Assembly (NCBI GenBank): GCA_003116995.1
Contig: BDSL01000003.1
Coordinates: 1,054,001-1,118,000, forward strand
DNA length: 64,000 nt
Direction: 5' to 3'
DNA from: Yamagishiella unicocca
Lineage: Eukaryota > Chlorophyta > Chlorophyceae > Chlamydomonadales > Volvocaceae
The notes below the pieces were generated by a model. That model saw only the letters and a program-made list of their open reading frames with translations. It made no database searches and was not told the DNA's origin. Of the stretch, positions 23,694 to 35,895 are shown piece after piece. Position 1 is the first letter of the stretch, and each line of letters opens with the position of its first letter. The position numbers were made by a program, and so were the translations under genes.

Positions 23694-26600
23694 CTACCTC
23701 CCCGACGTGGCCATGGCCAGCAGCTTGCCCAGCGTCTCGTCGTTGCGCAGGATTTGGCCCTTGAGGCCAATGATGCGGTCTCGCGCCTGCAGCCATAGCC
23801 GACAGGGATCGCACTCAGAACTAAACCAATGACGAAGTATCGGATCCAGTACCCTCCTGGAGGGAACTGCGATTTTGCCGCATGAATGATGACATTGGAA
23901 CATAGTACACACAGCGCACCACGCGCGGGTGAATCAGCCTCTAGGCAGCATACCGGCACGTGCTGACTGCAACACGGCATACATGACGGAATCGGATGAC
24001 TTGCCTGCTTGATCTGGCCGTCCAGGTCGGCCAGCGTCACCTCGATGTTGTCCGCCTCGCCCTGCAACCGCAGCTCGCGCGCCAGCTCGTCCTGGTACAT
24101 ATGCTTCTCAGTCAGCCAGAACCTGTGCAGCGACAGCAGGAAAGCCGTCAAGGCGGCATGACATGGTCTCGTGCGGGATGCTCAAGGAGTTGTGCTTTTC
24201 TGCCACCAAAACTGGTGTGCATTTTGCTGCACCTCACGCCTTGCACAACAACACAAAGACAGCATACATGGCTAGGGCTTACAACCGCACATGCCCCATC
24301 CCCATTGGCCATAGCCCATTCGTAGTGTCCTGGCACGCCCAGCATCCTAGTTTTCTCAATTACGGCCCCCCCTTTGGACGCCACCACTTACTTGTACTCC
24401 TTGCGCATGTTCTCAATATCCTCCTGTAGGTAGTCCATTGATTTGGCCAGCGGCGTGCTGCTCTGGCATAATTTTTGCACCAGCTCCCGCACAGTCGACG
24501 GATCGTGCGCGCGTGCGCCCCCGGGGCCACCGGCCCCTCCGGCGCCCGGCTTACCCAACCGCTTGAGGATGATGCCAGTGCCGCCCTGGTGGGATTCAAG
24601 TGGGATCAGGATGAGTGCACGCCTCGCGCGATACCAGACTGGCCAAACGCCCAGACTATACGACGCCTGCCCGAGCATATAACGACCTGACAACGATGAA
24701 CCCCCATTGACCGGGCATGCAACCAAGAGCGGTGCAATACGGTATGGTTGCATTGTGTGAAAAAGTTGCTTCCCCTCACCAATCGCCAGGGGCAGCGAAG
24801 CAGGAATTGTCAGGGTTGGCAACGGACGTCGCCAGGACGAGGTTTCAATCCCAGGCTATGCGCCATGCCGGTCGCAGGCATGGCGACTCCTATGCGGACG
24901 AAGTGCCATGATCGCACGTGCGGTCACCGCCCACCTGGTCAGACGTGTCAGCTGTCTCAGCCGTGGCATCCGCACCGGCTTTCTGCGGGGAGCATATGCA
25001 AGACCCAACCGGGCGTTAGCAACACGTCGGTCGAATGCAGTGCGATGCGCAGGCGTGCCGTCGCGCCGCCACAGGCGCTACGGTCATACATGCGACGTGG
25101 CGAACGGCCTCGCGCCCACCTTGAGGCCCTTCTCCGCCGCCAGGATATCCTTCACGAGCACACCCTGCTCGCCGGTCATCGCGGAGCCGCCCGTCAGCAC
25201 GGGGGCCTGCTCGTGCACCACCTCCACCTCGTCGTCCGAGTCGCCCTTGGCGTTGTCGGAGAAGAGAGCCACGGGCTTGCTCACCTACACGGCGGGGAGC
25301 CATGTGCGTTTGAGTCGCGAGGGAAGACACACACAGGAGCCCTTTGGCGCAATGTGAAGGAGCAAGCCGACCATGCTCCGCATATGGCGCACCTTGGACT
25401 CGGCAGCGGGCTTGGGTTCGTTCGGCCGGCGCTGCGCTGTGCCAGGGCGGATACCAGTGCCGAGCACGGGCCTGGGCGAGCAAAGCGCGAACACACGAGC
25501 GGTAGATGGGTCAGGATGCCACATCAGAACCCTAGCTCGACCGTTAGGCAGCTTCGAGTGCAAAACAAGCGGGGGGGTCGGTCATCGTCTCCTGTAGTCA
25601 GGGAGCGCAGTCATTGCCATCCCGCCCATCTTTTGCATTGAGATGGGCGACTCAGACGTCATTCCCATCCCGCCTTAGCTGCAATCTGGCACCCCCTTGC
25701 TCGCATGGAGGGGCACAGCGGTGCAAGTAAGGCCCAAGCAATCGCGGCTAGTACGTGAAGATGTGGCCCAGAAGCTGTGTCGACGCTTACTGCTGCGGCT
25801 GGGGAACGCGCGGCGGCGCCTTCCGCGCCGAAGTCGGCCGCTGGAACTTGGGCGCGGCGGCGCCCGAGCGGTTGAGCGGGTCGTCCCCGCCGGCCGACGC
25901 TGAGGGCGCGGCAGGCTCCGCAGCCGCTGGAGGCGGTGCGTCGTCAACTGTGGGTATGGAAAAATCAGGCAGGGGGACTGGGTCAGGAGCTGGGCAATGG
26001 TGGGCGCAGGGCCCTGACCGCAATAGCTGCTGCAGGACAAATCACGCCCCCTAAGATCATTCAAGGCTCTCGACTTGTACATCGCCGATCAGGGGCCTGG
26101 CCATACTGCCAGACGATAGCTTAGCTGGACGCTGCCAATTGCAATGCAACTGGCAGCGCGGAGAGCAGGCTTCGGCAGACGGTGTGGATCCTCACTAGAC
26201 CTTTGTGCAGCCGGCCGGCCCCTTCCACACCAGGGTGGCGCAACGTTGCAGGTGGCCCTGCCGTCAACACACCAAGCACTCTCCAATCCATGCTCATAGG
26301 TTCTCGCCATCCCTTCCACTGATCCCAGCAGCATCCCAACTACCAGCTAAGTAGGTCGTACTCGGTACAAAAATGTCGTACTAGAGGAATTGCCCATCTT
26401 GAGCTGCCAGTAAGCATGGAAAGAATTACCCGCACACGTGATGCCGACCAAGCACAGTCCAGGGTAGATTTCCTCCCCCTGTTCGTTTTGTATCATTGCA
26501 ACCATCATACCTGGTGGCGGCTTGGACTTCCGCTCCTTCTCCACCGGCGGGGCGGGCTCCTCTTTCTCCTTCTTCTTTGAGCTCGGCTTAGCCGGAGGTT

Positions 26601-27609
26601 CCTCTGCCTTTGCCTTCGACTTGGAGGAAGATGAGGAGGAAGCGTGCTTGTCTGTACTGGTGGACTCGCGGGTTTTCCGCGCGGGCGCAGCGTCTGCTGC
26701 TGCTGCTGCAGAGCGAGATGACTTCTCCTTTTCTTTCGGCGCCGGTGCCGGCTCTGGCGGTGGTGGTGCTGCACCCTTGGCTGGTACTGCGTCAGCGTTT
26801 CCACCCCCTGCAACTTTCTGCGGTGGGTGGGAGCGGGTAAGGGAAGTTAAAAGCAACAAAGCGCCATGACCCACATGTCGCCATGCCTGAGCCAACATGT
26901 AGGCGCCGCAAGGGACCCCCTTGCGCACCTTCGCAGCGTCAGCACCGTTATTCTTCCGGCAAGCTCTCCCTAGCATTTGCAGGAAAATGTTCGTGTTTTC
27001 CGGCTCCAGGCCAGCCACAATCTGCAATGTAAAGTGGGCATTGTTCTTTGGTAACCCCTCGGCGGGAGGACTATCTTCGCAGGCCGTGCTTGCTCTGACT
27101 GACCTTGTTGGGCCGGGCGGGGCATTGCTCGCCAAGGACCAAGCTGACGACATCGAGAATCTTACGCAGGTACGCCACTTTCGCATCCTTCTCCTGCATG
27201 TGTCAGGGCTTCACATGAGCGCGGTACCGAGGTGCCATGGGAAGCGCATTTGCATACCTGTATAGCTTTGCCGTCTAGCTCCTCCCCCTGGAACAGCCCT
27301 GGAGCAAATCCAGTGCTCGATTGTACCTGTAACAGGTATTAGAGCTTCAGACACAACCGACGACCAAGCAGCATGCGCGTCCCAAGGGTGGCCCTGTTCA
27401 TTACACCATGCAGCTCAGCTGCACAGCTAAAGGAAGTTGAGATTTCGTTATGCCAGTATGGCTAAGTGATGTATCCTCACCGCTGAGACCACATCGTGCA
27501 GGAAGCGGAAGGGTGGCTTAACCAGCAGCTTCTCCGACAGTTTGGGCTTGTCAAAGACGGGGTTTGCCCCTTGCAGGACGTCGATAGTTTGCTGCCAGTT
27601 GTCGCACAT
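23694..27609 (-). CDS. IFT54: intraflagellar transport protein IFT54 (TRAF3IP1/DYF-11)
   Basis: Ten exons on the minus strand: 27609-27481, 27326-27258, 27193-27101, 27021-26929, 26817-26511, 25947-25791, 25279-25120, 24585-24392, 24122-24005 and 23786-23694; 470 residues. IFT54 belongs to the IFT-B complex, which carries cargo along flagellar microtubules. The first four exons give the conserved N-terminal tubulin-binding, CH-like domain (1-128): [40 protein letters not shown], then [21 protein letters not shown] Lys/Glu/Ser-rich linker follows (about 129-300). The C-terminal coiled coil (about 345-469) carries [20 protein letters not shown] and ends [12 protein letters not shown], matching the family's MIP-T3 C-terminal domain. 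The last intron uses a GC donor (CAG/GCAAGT). The exon 3 donor (27101) was chosen to keep frame, since the stronger-looking site 4 bp earlier shifts it; the exon 7 acceptor is also tentative. Confidence 0.92.
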
Positions 27610-29933
27610 CTTGACTTCACTCAAACATCGAAGGCCCCGAGTAAAAAATGTTCGGTTCGCGTCCTAAGCGACCTTGTTCATTTAGCTCTTAAGTCGATCG
27701 TAAGTTCTTTGAACAGTGTATGTTGGAGTGTCAGAGAATATGCATGGAAGCCCAAACTGCCAATGGTACGGGAATCCAAGGGCCTGTCCCGTTCCCGGAA
27801 AGCTGTGACGAAAACTACGCAACGCCCTTAACTGGTCATGTCAACGTTATTGACATCAGTTATCTCGCAGTATCGCCGGTGTTGGTCCGCCTCGGCCAAG
27901 TAAGTTCACCTTCGGCGTCGCTTGGGTGACAGGGGTGACCTAGAGGGCGACCTGTACCCAGGGACCCTTTGCTCCAGCAGCTAGCGACCCCCACTCCAGC
28001 GAAATGATTTCCGGATGGCCTGCAGATGTATAGCCTAACACAGCAAATGTCTGGTGGCTTACTAGTACGGTTCGTGACGCTCAGTGCCGCAGGGTGCCGT
28101 TCACCTTCCCGCCGTTCATTTTACGTCTGGCTTCACAAGGATGGATTGTGCTGTGTAAGGCTGCAACTATCTTCACGGACAGCTGACATAGATAGCCCCA
28201 AAGATCAGACGGGGCCAAGTACGTTAAGGACAAGCGAACCCGCAAATGTCCTTCAGGCTGCGTTCACAATGTCAGGACCCAATCCAAACCCCAACGATTC
28301 TGTCATAGCTCAACCTGCCGGCACCATTTCACGCCTGGTTCCTTAGTTTGTAGGCCTGCTTTCCATGAGAGATCACTCTTGCCCTCATTGGGGATGCGTT
28401 AGGCAGGGTTCGGCCCAATCTTACTCAGGTGCAGCCTGCTGGCAATTTGCCACCCAATCGCAACAACCTCCGGTTCAATCATTGTCCGCAGGGCCGTACG
28501 AAAAGCCACGTAAAGCCATTGCATGTGGGACCGGGCATAATGCCCCACTCCGCTCAATTACAAGCGCGTGTCAGCGCCTCAACTTCTTCCAGGCACTACA
28601 CTAATGATAATCCTTGCGGGAACGCCATTGCTAAGAGCGGTGGACCATTGCTTCTGCCCAGAACCAGCAATCCCACCCTCGGGGCCCAGAGCGTGCTCAT
28701 TCCACAGTAAACAGCCCCTCGGCAACTTTAGATTACTTCGGAGCATCCGAAGCCCAATCCTGCGCTCACGCGGCTCAAGGACCGCTCACCACCCTTCAAG
28801 CCAACTGCAGCAGAGTCGGGCAACAACATAACCCGCTTCTTCCTCTTCGTGGGAATGTCGACAACGCAAACCCATGCACGCACTTGACCACGTAAAAAGC
28901 CCCCCGCTGGATCACGGCGTCTGCCGCACGTGATACCGTAAGCTCTTGCTGGCAAGTCAAAACATAAATATTTATTTCCGGGTGGCTAAGCATTTACACA
29001 GCCTGCCAACAACATGCGCAACAGGACTTGTTGCGTGTGTGGCCGGCAACCGCGCGTCGGCTAACAACCTTACGACACCCCGTGCTTAGATTGCCAGCGG
29101 ATTGGGAGCAAAGGGCAGGAAGGACGTCGGGATGTGGTGTCATAGGGAGCGGCCGCGACAATCATTGTACTTCCCAAGATACTGGCTACCGCGTATCAAC
29201 CGTACGTGGCGCAGCCGAACCCTCGAACGTAATCCTCAACACTGCCATCGCCTCAACCTCGTCATCCCGGTATCAGATGTTTTTTGTCCCTGGTAGTAAC
29301 ATTCCCTCATGCGATGGTACGCCTGTGCTAGGCCATCACTGTTCCCGCAGACGGCACGCCTGTGCAAGGCCGTCACTGTTCCCGCAGATCCAGCGCCCCG
29401 TACACATGACGACGAGCCGTAACGCCACGTCGACGGCATGTTGTCGGGGTGCAGCGCATTCATTTGAACACCTAAAGCCTGGTGCCGTCAACTGACACGC
29501 CCATCGCACCGGTTTGGGCATTGCGAGGTGATACTGCCGCCGCTCCGCCGTCAGGCCACCTCAAGCGCGCCACAAGCGCACGGCGGAAAGCAATTACGTA
29601 ACGCAGCCATTTTTATTTGCGGGATTCGAAAATAAATACGCGAAGTCAGGTCGCTCCCAGGAAGAAGGCCACGAGCACCCAAATATACAAAGTGAGCGGC
29701 ACTACCTGCCGCGCCGCTCTGCATCGAGAAGCCGTCCCCGTGCTTCAAAACTGCATGGTAGTAGGTAGGTGCGTCTTGCAATGCTTGCTTCGGCTTGCCG
29801 CTCCGGCTTGCGGCGGCCACTCAATTGCGCGCTCGTCCAACACACCTGTCGGTGTGCCTGCAGCAACACATGCGCTATGCAAGGCAATGCGCACTCTTCC
29901 TCCGGTGCTTTCTTCCCCGCCGCCACCCCCGGC
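27610..29933. other. intergenic region without supported genes
   Basis: About 2.3 kb upstream of IFT54 and downstream of the next minus-strand gene. GC content is lower than in exons and frames are short. It should hold the IFT54 promoter. I see no RNA gene or transposon ends here. Confidence 0.5.
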
Positions 29934-32900
29934 CTAAATGTCGAGCGTGTTCTTGATGACGGGCGTGTCCCTCCTCTTACTGACGGGCATGGGCCCCACG
30001 GACAACCGGTAGTCATCCCCAGGCACGGGATTCATGGGCGACACCGTCTCCTCCAGGGCGCTGGCGATGCTGATGCGGTCACCGCGCGCGGGGCTGGCTG
30101 CGGCTCCTCGGGCTTGCGTGTTCACCCCGCTGACGCCACCGCTGGGCCCCGGCAGCTGCTGGCGGGTCGCCATGACCGTCGCCGGCAGTGGCGCAGCGCC
30201 GCCGCCGCTGCCGCCGCCGCTGCTGTTGCCCGAAATGCTGGAGCCGCGCATGAGCCGAGGGCTGATCGGCGGCGTCTCCCACGGCCGGCCCTCGGCCTGG
30301 CCGCCCGATTGCGTGGACCGCATCTGCGCGAAGCGCTGGTTGACGACCTGCGGCGCCTCCGTGGACGACGTGGAGCTGCGGCGCGTGCGGCCGCTGCCCC
30401 CGTCCAGCGGATGCAGGGGCGCGTCCCTTCCCCCCACCAGCACGGAAACCGCCATCTGGTCGGGTGGCGGGGTAATGGATGCGCGCAGATTGAACAGCGG
30501 CGCGGCGGCAGCAGGTGCGCCGGCGGCGGAGGTTCGCGGCGACGGCAGCAACGCGGGTGAGAAGGACCCGCGAGGAGACATCAGTGCGGGGAACGACATG
30601 AGGCCGCGTTGGGGGACTCCGACGCTCTCCGGACAGGAGTCTGCGTCGGGCTCTTCGAGGATGGTATCAGTGGCCACCTGGGGAGGGCCGTCCAAGTGCG
30701 GCGGCAGGGTGGTGTCGAAGCTCCTGCTGCTCATCCGCATCAGGTGCTGAGGCCGCTGCGGCGGGCTGGGAACGGCAGGCAGCGGGGAGTGGCCGGCGGA
30801 GCCTTCCGGCTCGGAGCCCAGTGCAGGGGACAGCGGCGAGTGGGGCGACATGGAGGCGCCGGTGCCGCCGAAGGCGCGGCCGCCGCTGCTACTGAGTCGG
30901 CGGGCTAGTATGGCCTTCTGGGCAGCCATCGTGGTGGAGGTGAGGCCCTCATACACAGCCGCCGTGCCCGCCCCCTCAGCGGTTGCTGGCACGCGAGGCA
31001 AGTGATCCTCGTCTGGGTGCTGCTGCTGTGGCGGAGGCTGCGGTGCGTCGGGCGCCGCGACCGGTTCGCCGTTGAAGGACTGCCGGAAGATGGTGCGGCG
31101 ACTGGTGGTGCGGCTGAGACTGCCCACCGGCAGCAGCGACGCAGTCACGAAGGACTCCGAGGTCGACTCCGAGGCGGCGTCAGCGCCGCCGCCGCCGCTG
31201 CCGGCGGCCGCTGTCTGTGCCGCCGTCGATGGCGGCGCCGCGTCTAAGCTGTTCGCGCTCCTGCTGTCCACCAGCAGAGAGCGGTCGCCGAAGCGCGAAT
31301 AGAGCGCGTGCGCGGTACTAGGGTTCGAAGACTCCAGCTGCAAGGGAGGGCCGTTGTAGAAGGGCCCAGAAGGTGACGCCGGCGCCAGCAGCGACCGACT
31401 GAACGACGCGGCGCCAGGGCTGCGGCCATCGTCATCACCCGCGCCGCCCGGCACAGCCAGCACCCGCAGCCGAGCGCGAAGCGCCTTTGCGCCACCCGAG
31501 CTGCCGCCCACGGGGCTGATGCTGCCCTCTGTGGCGTCCGGGGCGACTGGCGAGATGCCAGAGGCGGAGGTGGTCCCCAGTCGGAGCCGCCCGGACATGC
31601 CGGACAACGCCACGCGAGTGGCCTGCGGCGAGCAGGGCGCGGAACCCCGCTGCGAGGTCGAGTCGAGGTGCAGAACGCTGCGGTGCGTGCGGCCGCCCAG
31701 CCTCAAGCTGGTGGAGGTCCGGGACTCGAGCTGCAGGGGCGGAGGCGTCGGGAACAGCCCCGGGTGGGCGCCACTCGCCGAGGTGGAGCTGGCGGGAAGC
31801 AGCGGCATTTCGCCGGCTTCAGACGTGCTTCCGCCGCCGCCGTGGCCGCCCATGTCCATGAAGCCAGGCGAGGAAGCCCGCGCGCCGGTGCCGCCGGGGT
31901 GGCGAGAGCGCAGGCTTGACGTGAGGTTAGAGGACTGGCGGGCAAAGGGGTTCATCTCGGGAGCGTTGGCGTCGGCATGCGCCTCGGGGTGGGGGGCCGG
32001 GTGCCGCCTGCCCTTCCGTGACCCAGGGGTCGGCGACGTCGGCGACGCCGACTCCGGCGGCGGCGCGCCGGCGCTCCCCACCATTCCGAACATGCGTCCG
32101 CCGCCGGAGCCCTTCGCTTCCGCGTTGGAGGAAGCGACGCGCGCTGCGGCTGCATGGATCGCCGAGCTGACGGCCATTTGCTGCATGCTGCTCCTAGGCT
32201 CCTCGTCGGCGAGGGCGCGGAAGCCAGTTCCCAGTGCGACACCACTGCTGCCGCTGCCCTCGCCGCCACCCTCCTCCTCGTCCTCCTCCTCGTCGTCCTC
32301 CTCCTCATCAGATCGGATCAGCAGCGGGCCGCCGTTGGGCCCCTGCTCCTGCTCGCCGTCACGCTGCCGCTGCGACACCCGCAGCTGATGCTGCTGCTCA
32401 AACAGATTCAACGTGTAGCGAGGGTAGCCCGGCGGCGGCTGCGTCAGCCCGGACGGGCCCGCACCGGGGACCGCCTCGTCGCCACCGCCGTCGTACAGCA
32501 CGGGCGCGTTGCCCGGCAACTCCGCTCCGCTGCTGGAGGCGCCCCGGCGGGACCTCAGCGCCCAGGCGACCCGCTCCGCTGCTGCCGCCAGCACGGCCCC
32601 GGGGCCCCGCGGAGAGTCCTTGCCGGCGATGATTCCCGACGAGGTGCGGCTCGTTCTGCCCACCGAGGCCGTCTTTCCTGCCGCCCCGCGGTGGTTCTGC
32701 TCCCCGCCCGCCCCAGCCATCGCGGCCTGGTGGTGCGCCAGCCCCGTGGCCACGTCACCCAACGCCAGAGCGACCTCCCCGTCGCTCAGCCCATGAACGC
32801 GCAGCGCGCCGCCGGAGGAGGGGCGGGGGCGCGCGGCCACCGGCGTGGAGGGGGGTTGGTGCTTGGGCGATACTGGCCGAGGGGCGCGGGAGCCAGTTGG

Positions 32901-34078
32901 CGTCTTTGCGGTGACGTTGGGGGGCGCTGGGAACCAGGACTCTGCGGATTTTAGGGAAGGGGGAGTGGGGGCAGGGAATGAGGCCAAAAGGCAGGGCTCG
33001 GGGCAGTTGGGACAATGTAAATGGAGCTTGACTGGGCGTGATAGCTCTGGAGCGTGCTGTTCGAGGCGGGAAGGCAGGATCGCGGCGCAGTGCCGAGGGT
33101 GCCGAGGAGGTGCAAGAGCGTAGGCAAAGAATTATAGCTGGAGCAAAGTTTTTGCTGGAGGCACAGACGAGGGGCTCGGGGAAGGGATTGCCGAACGCAG
33201 GTCGGAAGGCGTGGGCGCGAGGGCCGGGTGAGGTCACACGCGGCTTGGGGCATGGTGTGCCGCGCCTGGCTTTGCTCGTGTGTATGGACGTCCACGCTTT
33301 TCAGCAGTTCCAGAGCCCCGCGGCACCTCTGCGGTCTGGCCAGGTACGGTGCCTCGGTTTTGGTTCCAGACTCGACCCAAGGTATAGTTAGCCTTGGCCT
33401 GTGATTCAAGCTCAGCCATGAGGCGTCGCGATGCCACTCACTGGGCAGCTCTTGCTTGGGCAACCACCAGTCGCTCTGCTCCCGAAATTCCCGGTTGACG
33501 GTGCTGGGGACGGCCGCCTTGATCCGAGATTCCTGCGTGGTGGTCTGCACCTCGCGCAAGTACTCCAGCGTTTCCTGCAGAAGGTGCGGTGGGGTAGAGG
33601 GGGGGGGCGTCGTCGCTTTATATGCCGCGTCATCCTGTTCTTTTATTCCCCAGAAAGGTCAACCTTATTCCTTTCCGTACGAGGTACCTCCTATTCCTTC
33701 TGTACAACGACCGACGATGGCTAATACACGGTTCCCTCCTCTACGCCCACCATTCCTGTACATTTGCACCCTGTTAGTAGCAAGCATGTTTACGGCAGTT
33801 TCATTACCCTATGCACATGGCTCGCAGGTCCGTTGCGGCCGAGACACCAGGCATACGCGCAGAAGCTACGCACAACGTGAACCGGCGTAGTTAGCCCCGC
33901 TTACCATTCCCTTGCGGAGCGCGGTGTCTAATTCAAATGTGTCAATCCCATAAGAGGGCGCGTCCTTTTCCGTATGGCTTGGTTCGGTCATGTGACGTTC
34001 CAGCACCATAGCTGCCGCCTTAATCTTATTGGCTGCCAGGTGCTGCAACGCAGCATCTCTCACTGATGCAGACTGCAT
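29934..34078 (-). CDS. unknown, mostly disordered Ser/Pro/Gly-rich protein
   Basis: Three exons on the minus strand: 34078-33905, 33574-33442 and 32941-29934, about 1104 residues. Donors are GTAAGC and GTGAGT; acceptors follow pyrimidine tracts; phases 0 and 1 match. The ATG at 34078 was chosen over an in-frame GTG four codons upstream. The first about 100 residues look folded and helical (AALQHLAANKIKAAAMVLERH, then TLEYLREVQTTTQESRIKAA and EFREQSDWWLPKQELP). The rest is low complexity: an acidic run near 32270-32310 and many Ser-Pro and Arg-Ser/Thr dipeptides that could be phosphorylation sites. It ends RRDTPVIKNTLDI. I do not recognise a family; a scaffold or cytoskeletal linker would fit the composition but is not shown. 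Confidence 0.6.
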
Positions 34079-35895
34079 CCTGCCTTTCACGGACGAAATA
34101 TGGGCACCCCCACCCCAGACGTGCTTTTACACAATTATCTGGGGCTGAAGACAGGCAGCCTAGCTGCCAATACTAAGTATGTCATATACAAGACCTTCAG
34201 TTGCAGTCAAATACTTCGTGGGCCAGGCCTTTCACAGTAAAATAAGTGTGGCACGTCAAGCTGCCAACTAACGTGCAAGCGGAACTCCTCCTACATAAAG
34301 GACCATGTAATAGTGTTCGTCTCAACCTTTGTCACACCATGAACTCAGGGGCAGGGATGGGGCGTACGAAAAGTATCTGAGCCTTTCATTCGCCTGCGCA
34401 GTGCGGCAGTGCGGCTCTACTGTACCAGGCGCGTACAGAAGACAGAACTTGTCAGCTCAAACTGTTATGTCCAGATGCACTTCAACCGTGATGGCCTTTG
34501 CATGTCTGCGGTTTTATATTGTTGCAGGGGTGGCCCTATCCGCGAAATGAAAAGGAGCACCGTTTGTGCCCCTGTCCAGTGTAGAATTTAACCTCGTTCT
34601 CAATCATTACACTTTGCCCATGATGGGCCATGCGAGCGTGTGGGCTGCTCGATATCCGCTCATGCTGCGGTTGCAATGGACAGGGGTTGTGCAAATGCGC
34701 TTGCTTTATTATAGCCGGATATTTGAGACAGTACAAGGTGTCTGACGTGCCTAAACAAACAGACCGTGCCGCGGTTCGTGCCGACGCTTACGGCGTACCC
34801 GACAGCATATGCCCAGCATTAATTGTTTAATCTTCATAACCTTCAAGTCTTTAGTGCATGATATAGTAACATGGGCCCGAACCTGCAATGGAAACGGCCC
34901 AGCTGGCGAACCTAGCCAGCCCCGTGACCCTTGCCTTAACGACCAAAGCTTCGACCTACACACCGTTTCGCGCGAAGGGCGGCCAACGTTGGCGTTGCTG
35001 ACTATCAAGCCGCAACTGAGGTTGATAATCGATGCATGTCGATTACGACAGGGTCGGTCGTTGGACTGTCGGATAACGAGGTTATGCTTGCAGGCGTCCC
35101 TTGGCGCGCCCTCCAGCTTCGCTGAGGGCGCCTCTGCGTGGCTTCGCGACCCCCATGTTGCATGCACGATTTATTACGCAACTGGGTTGGCAGAAGTCCG
35201 AACCTATCGCCCCGCACAGGGCTGGTAAGGAAGGAAGGAAGGGGAAGGAGCACCCCCACGCGGCGCGCACATAAGGTACTCTAGCGAGGTTCCGGACATG
35301 GGTCTAAGGCATCCCATGAAATAATAAGATAAGCTTTCTGGCTAGAACAGATGACATAAGTCAGGAACCTGGGAGATTCGTGACAGGGATGCCGTAATCT
35401 CGGCGCGGTCCTTGATACGACTAGGGTCAGCGCGCGGCTGTCCTTGGTAAAACACGCGCCTCTCCAGGCCACGCCGCCATCCCTACAATCGCCGTTCGCA
35501 TTTTCTGTGTCAGCCCCGACCATGGCGTACTGCTAGCAGGACCCGCAGCAAGTCGAGCCTAAAGCAACTCCTCCAAGTGACACCGCGCGAGCTTAGCTGC
35601 GCTCCTGGCGCTTGCTTACGTAACGTTTGGGTGCGAAAGGTATGTCCCGGCTGGGCAGCAGACCCGGGGAACATGTTTCTCATAACCTAGGTGCTCCCGC
35701 CCACGCAGCTCATCGTCGCCCCTGCCGCAAGCATCGACAAGCACACACAGGGACACAGCCACACTTTCCGACTACGACACGCGTTCGTTGGTGGCCCTTA
35801 CTCAAGGTCAAAGGTCGGCCTTGAGGATCAGCGCTTTCGGGGGCCAGCTCCGAATCCCTTGTGCAGGTCCAAGGCGCCAAGCGGGGCTTCACAGT
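34079..35895. promoter_or_regulatory. divergent intergenic region
   Basis: About 1.8 kb between the minus-strand unknown gene and the plus-strand kinase. It contains both promoters and the kinase 5' untranslated region, possibly with a non-coding first exon. No supported coding exon was found. Confidence 0.45.
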
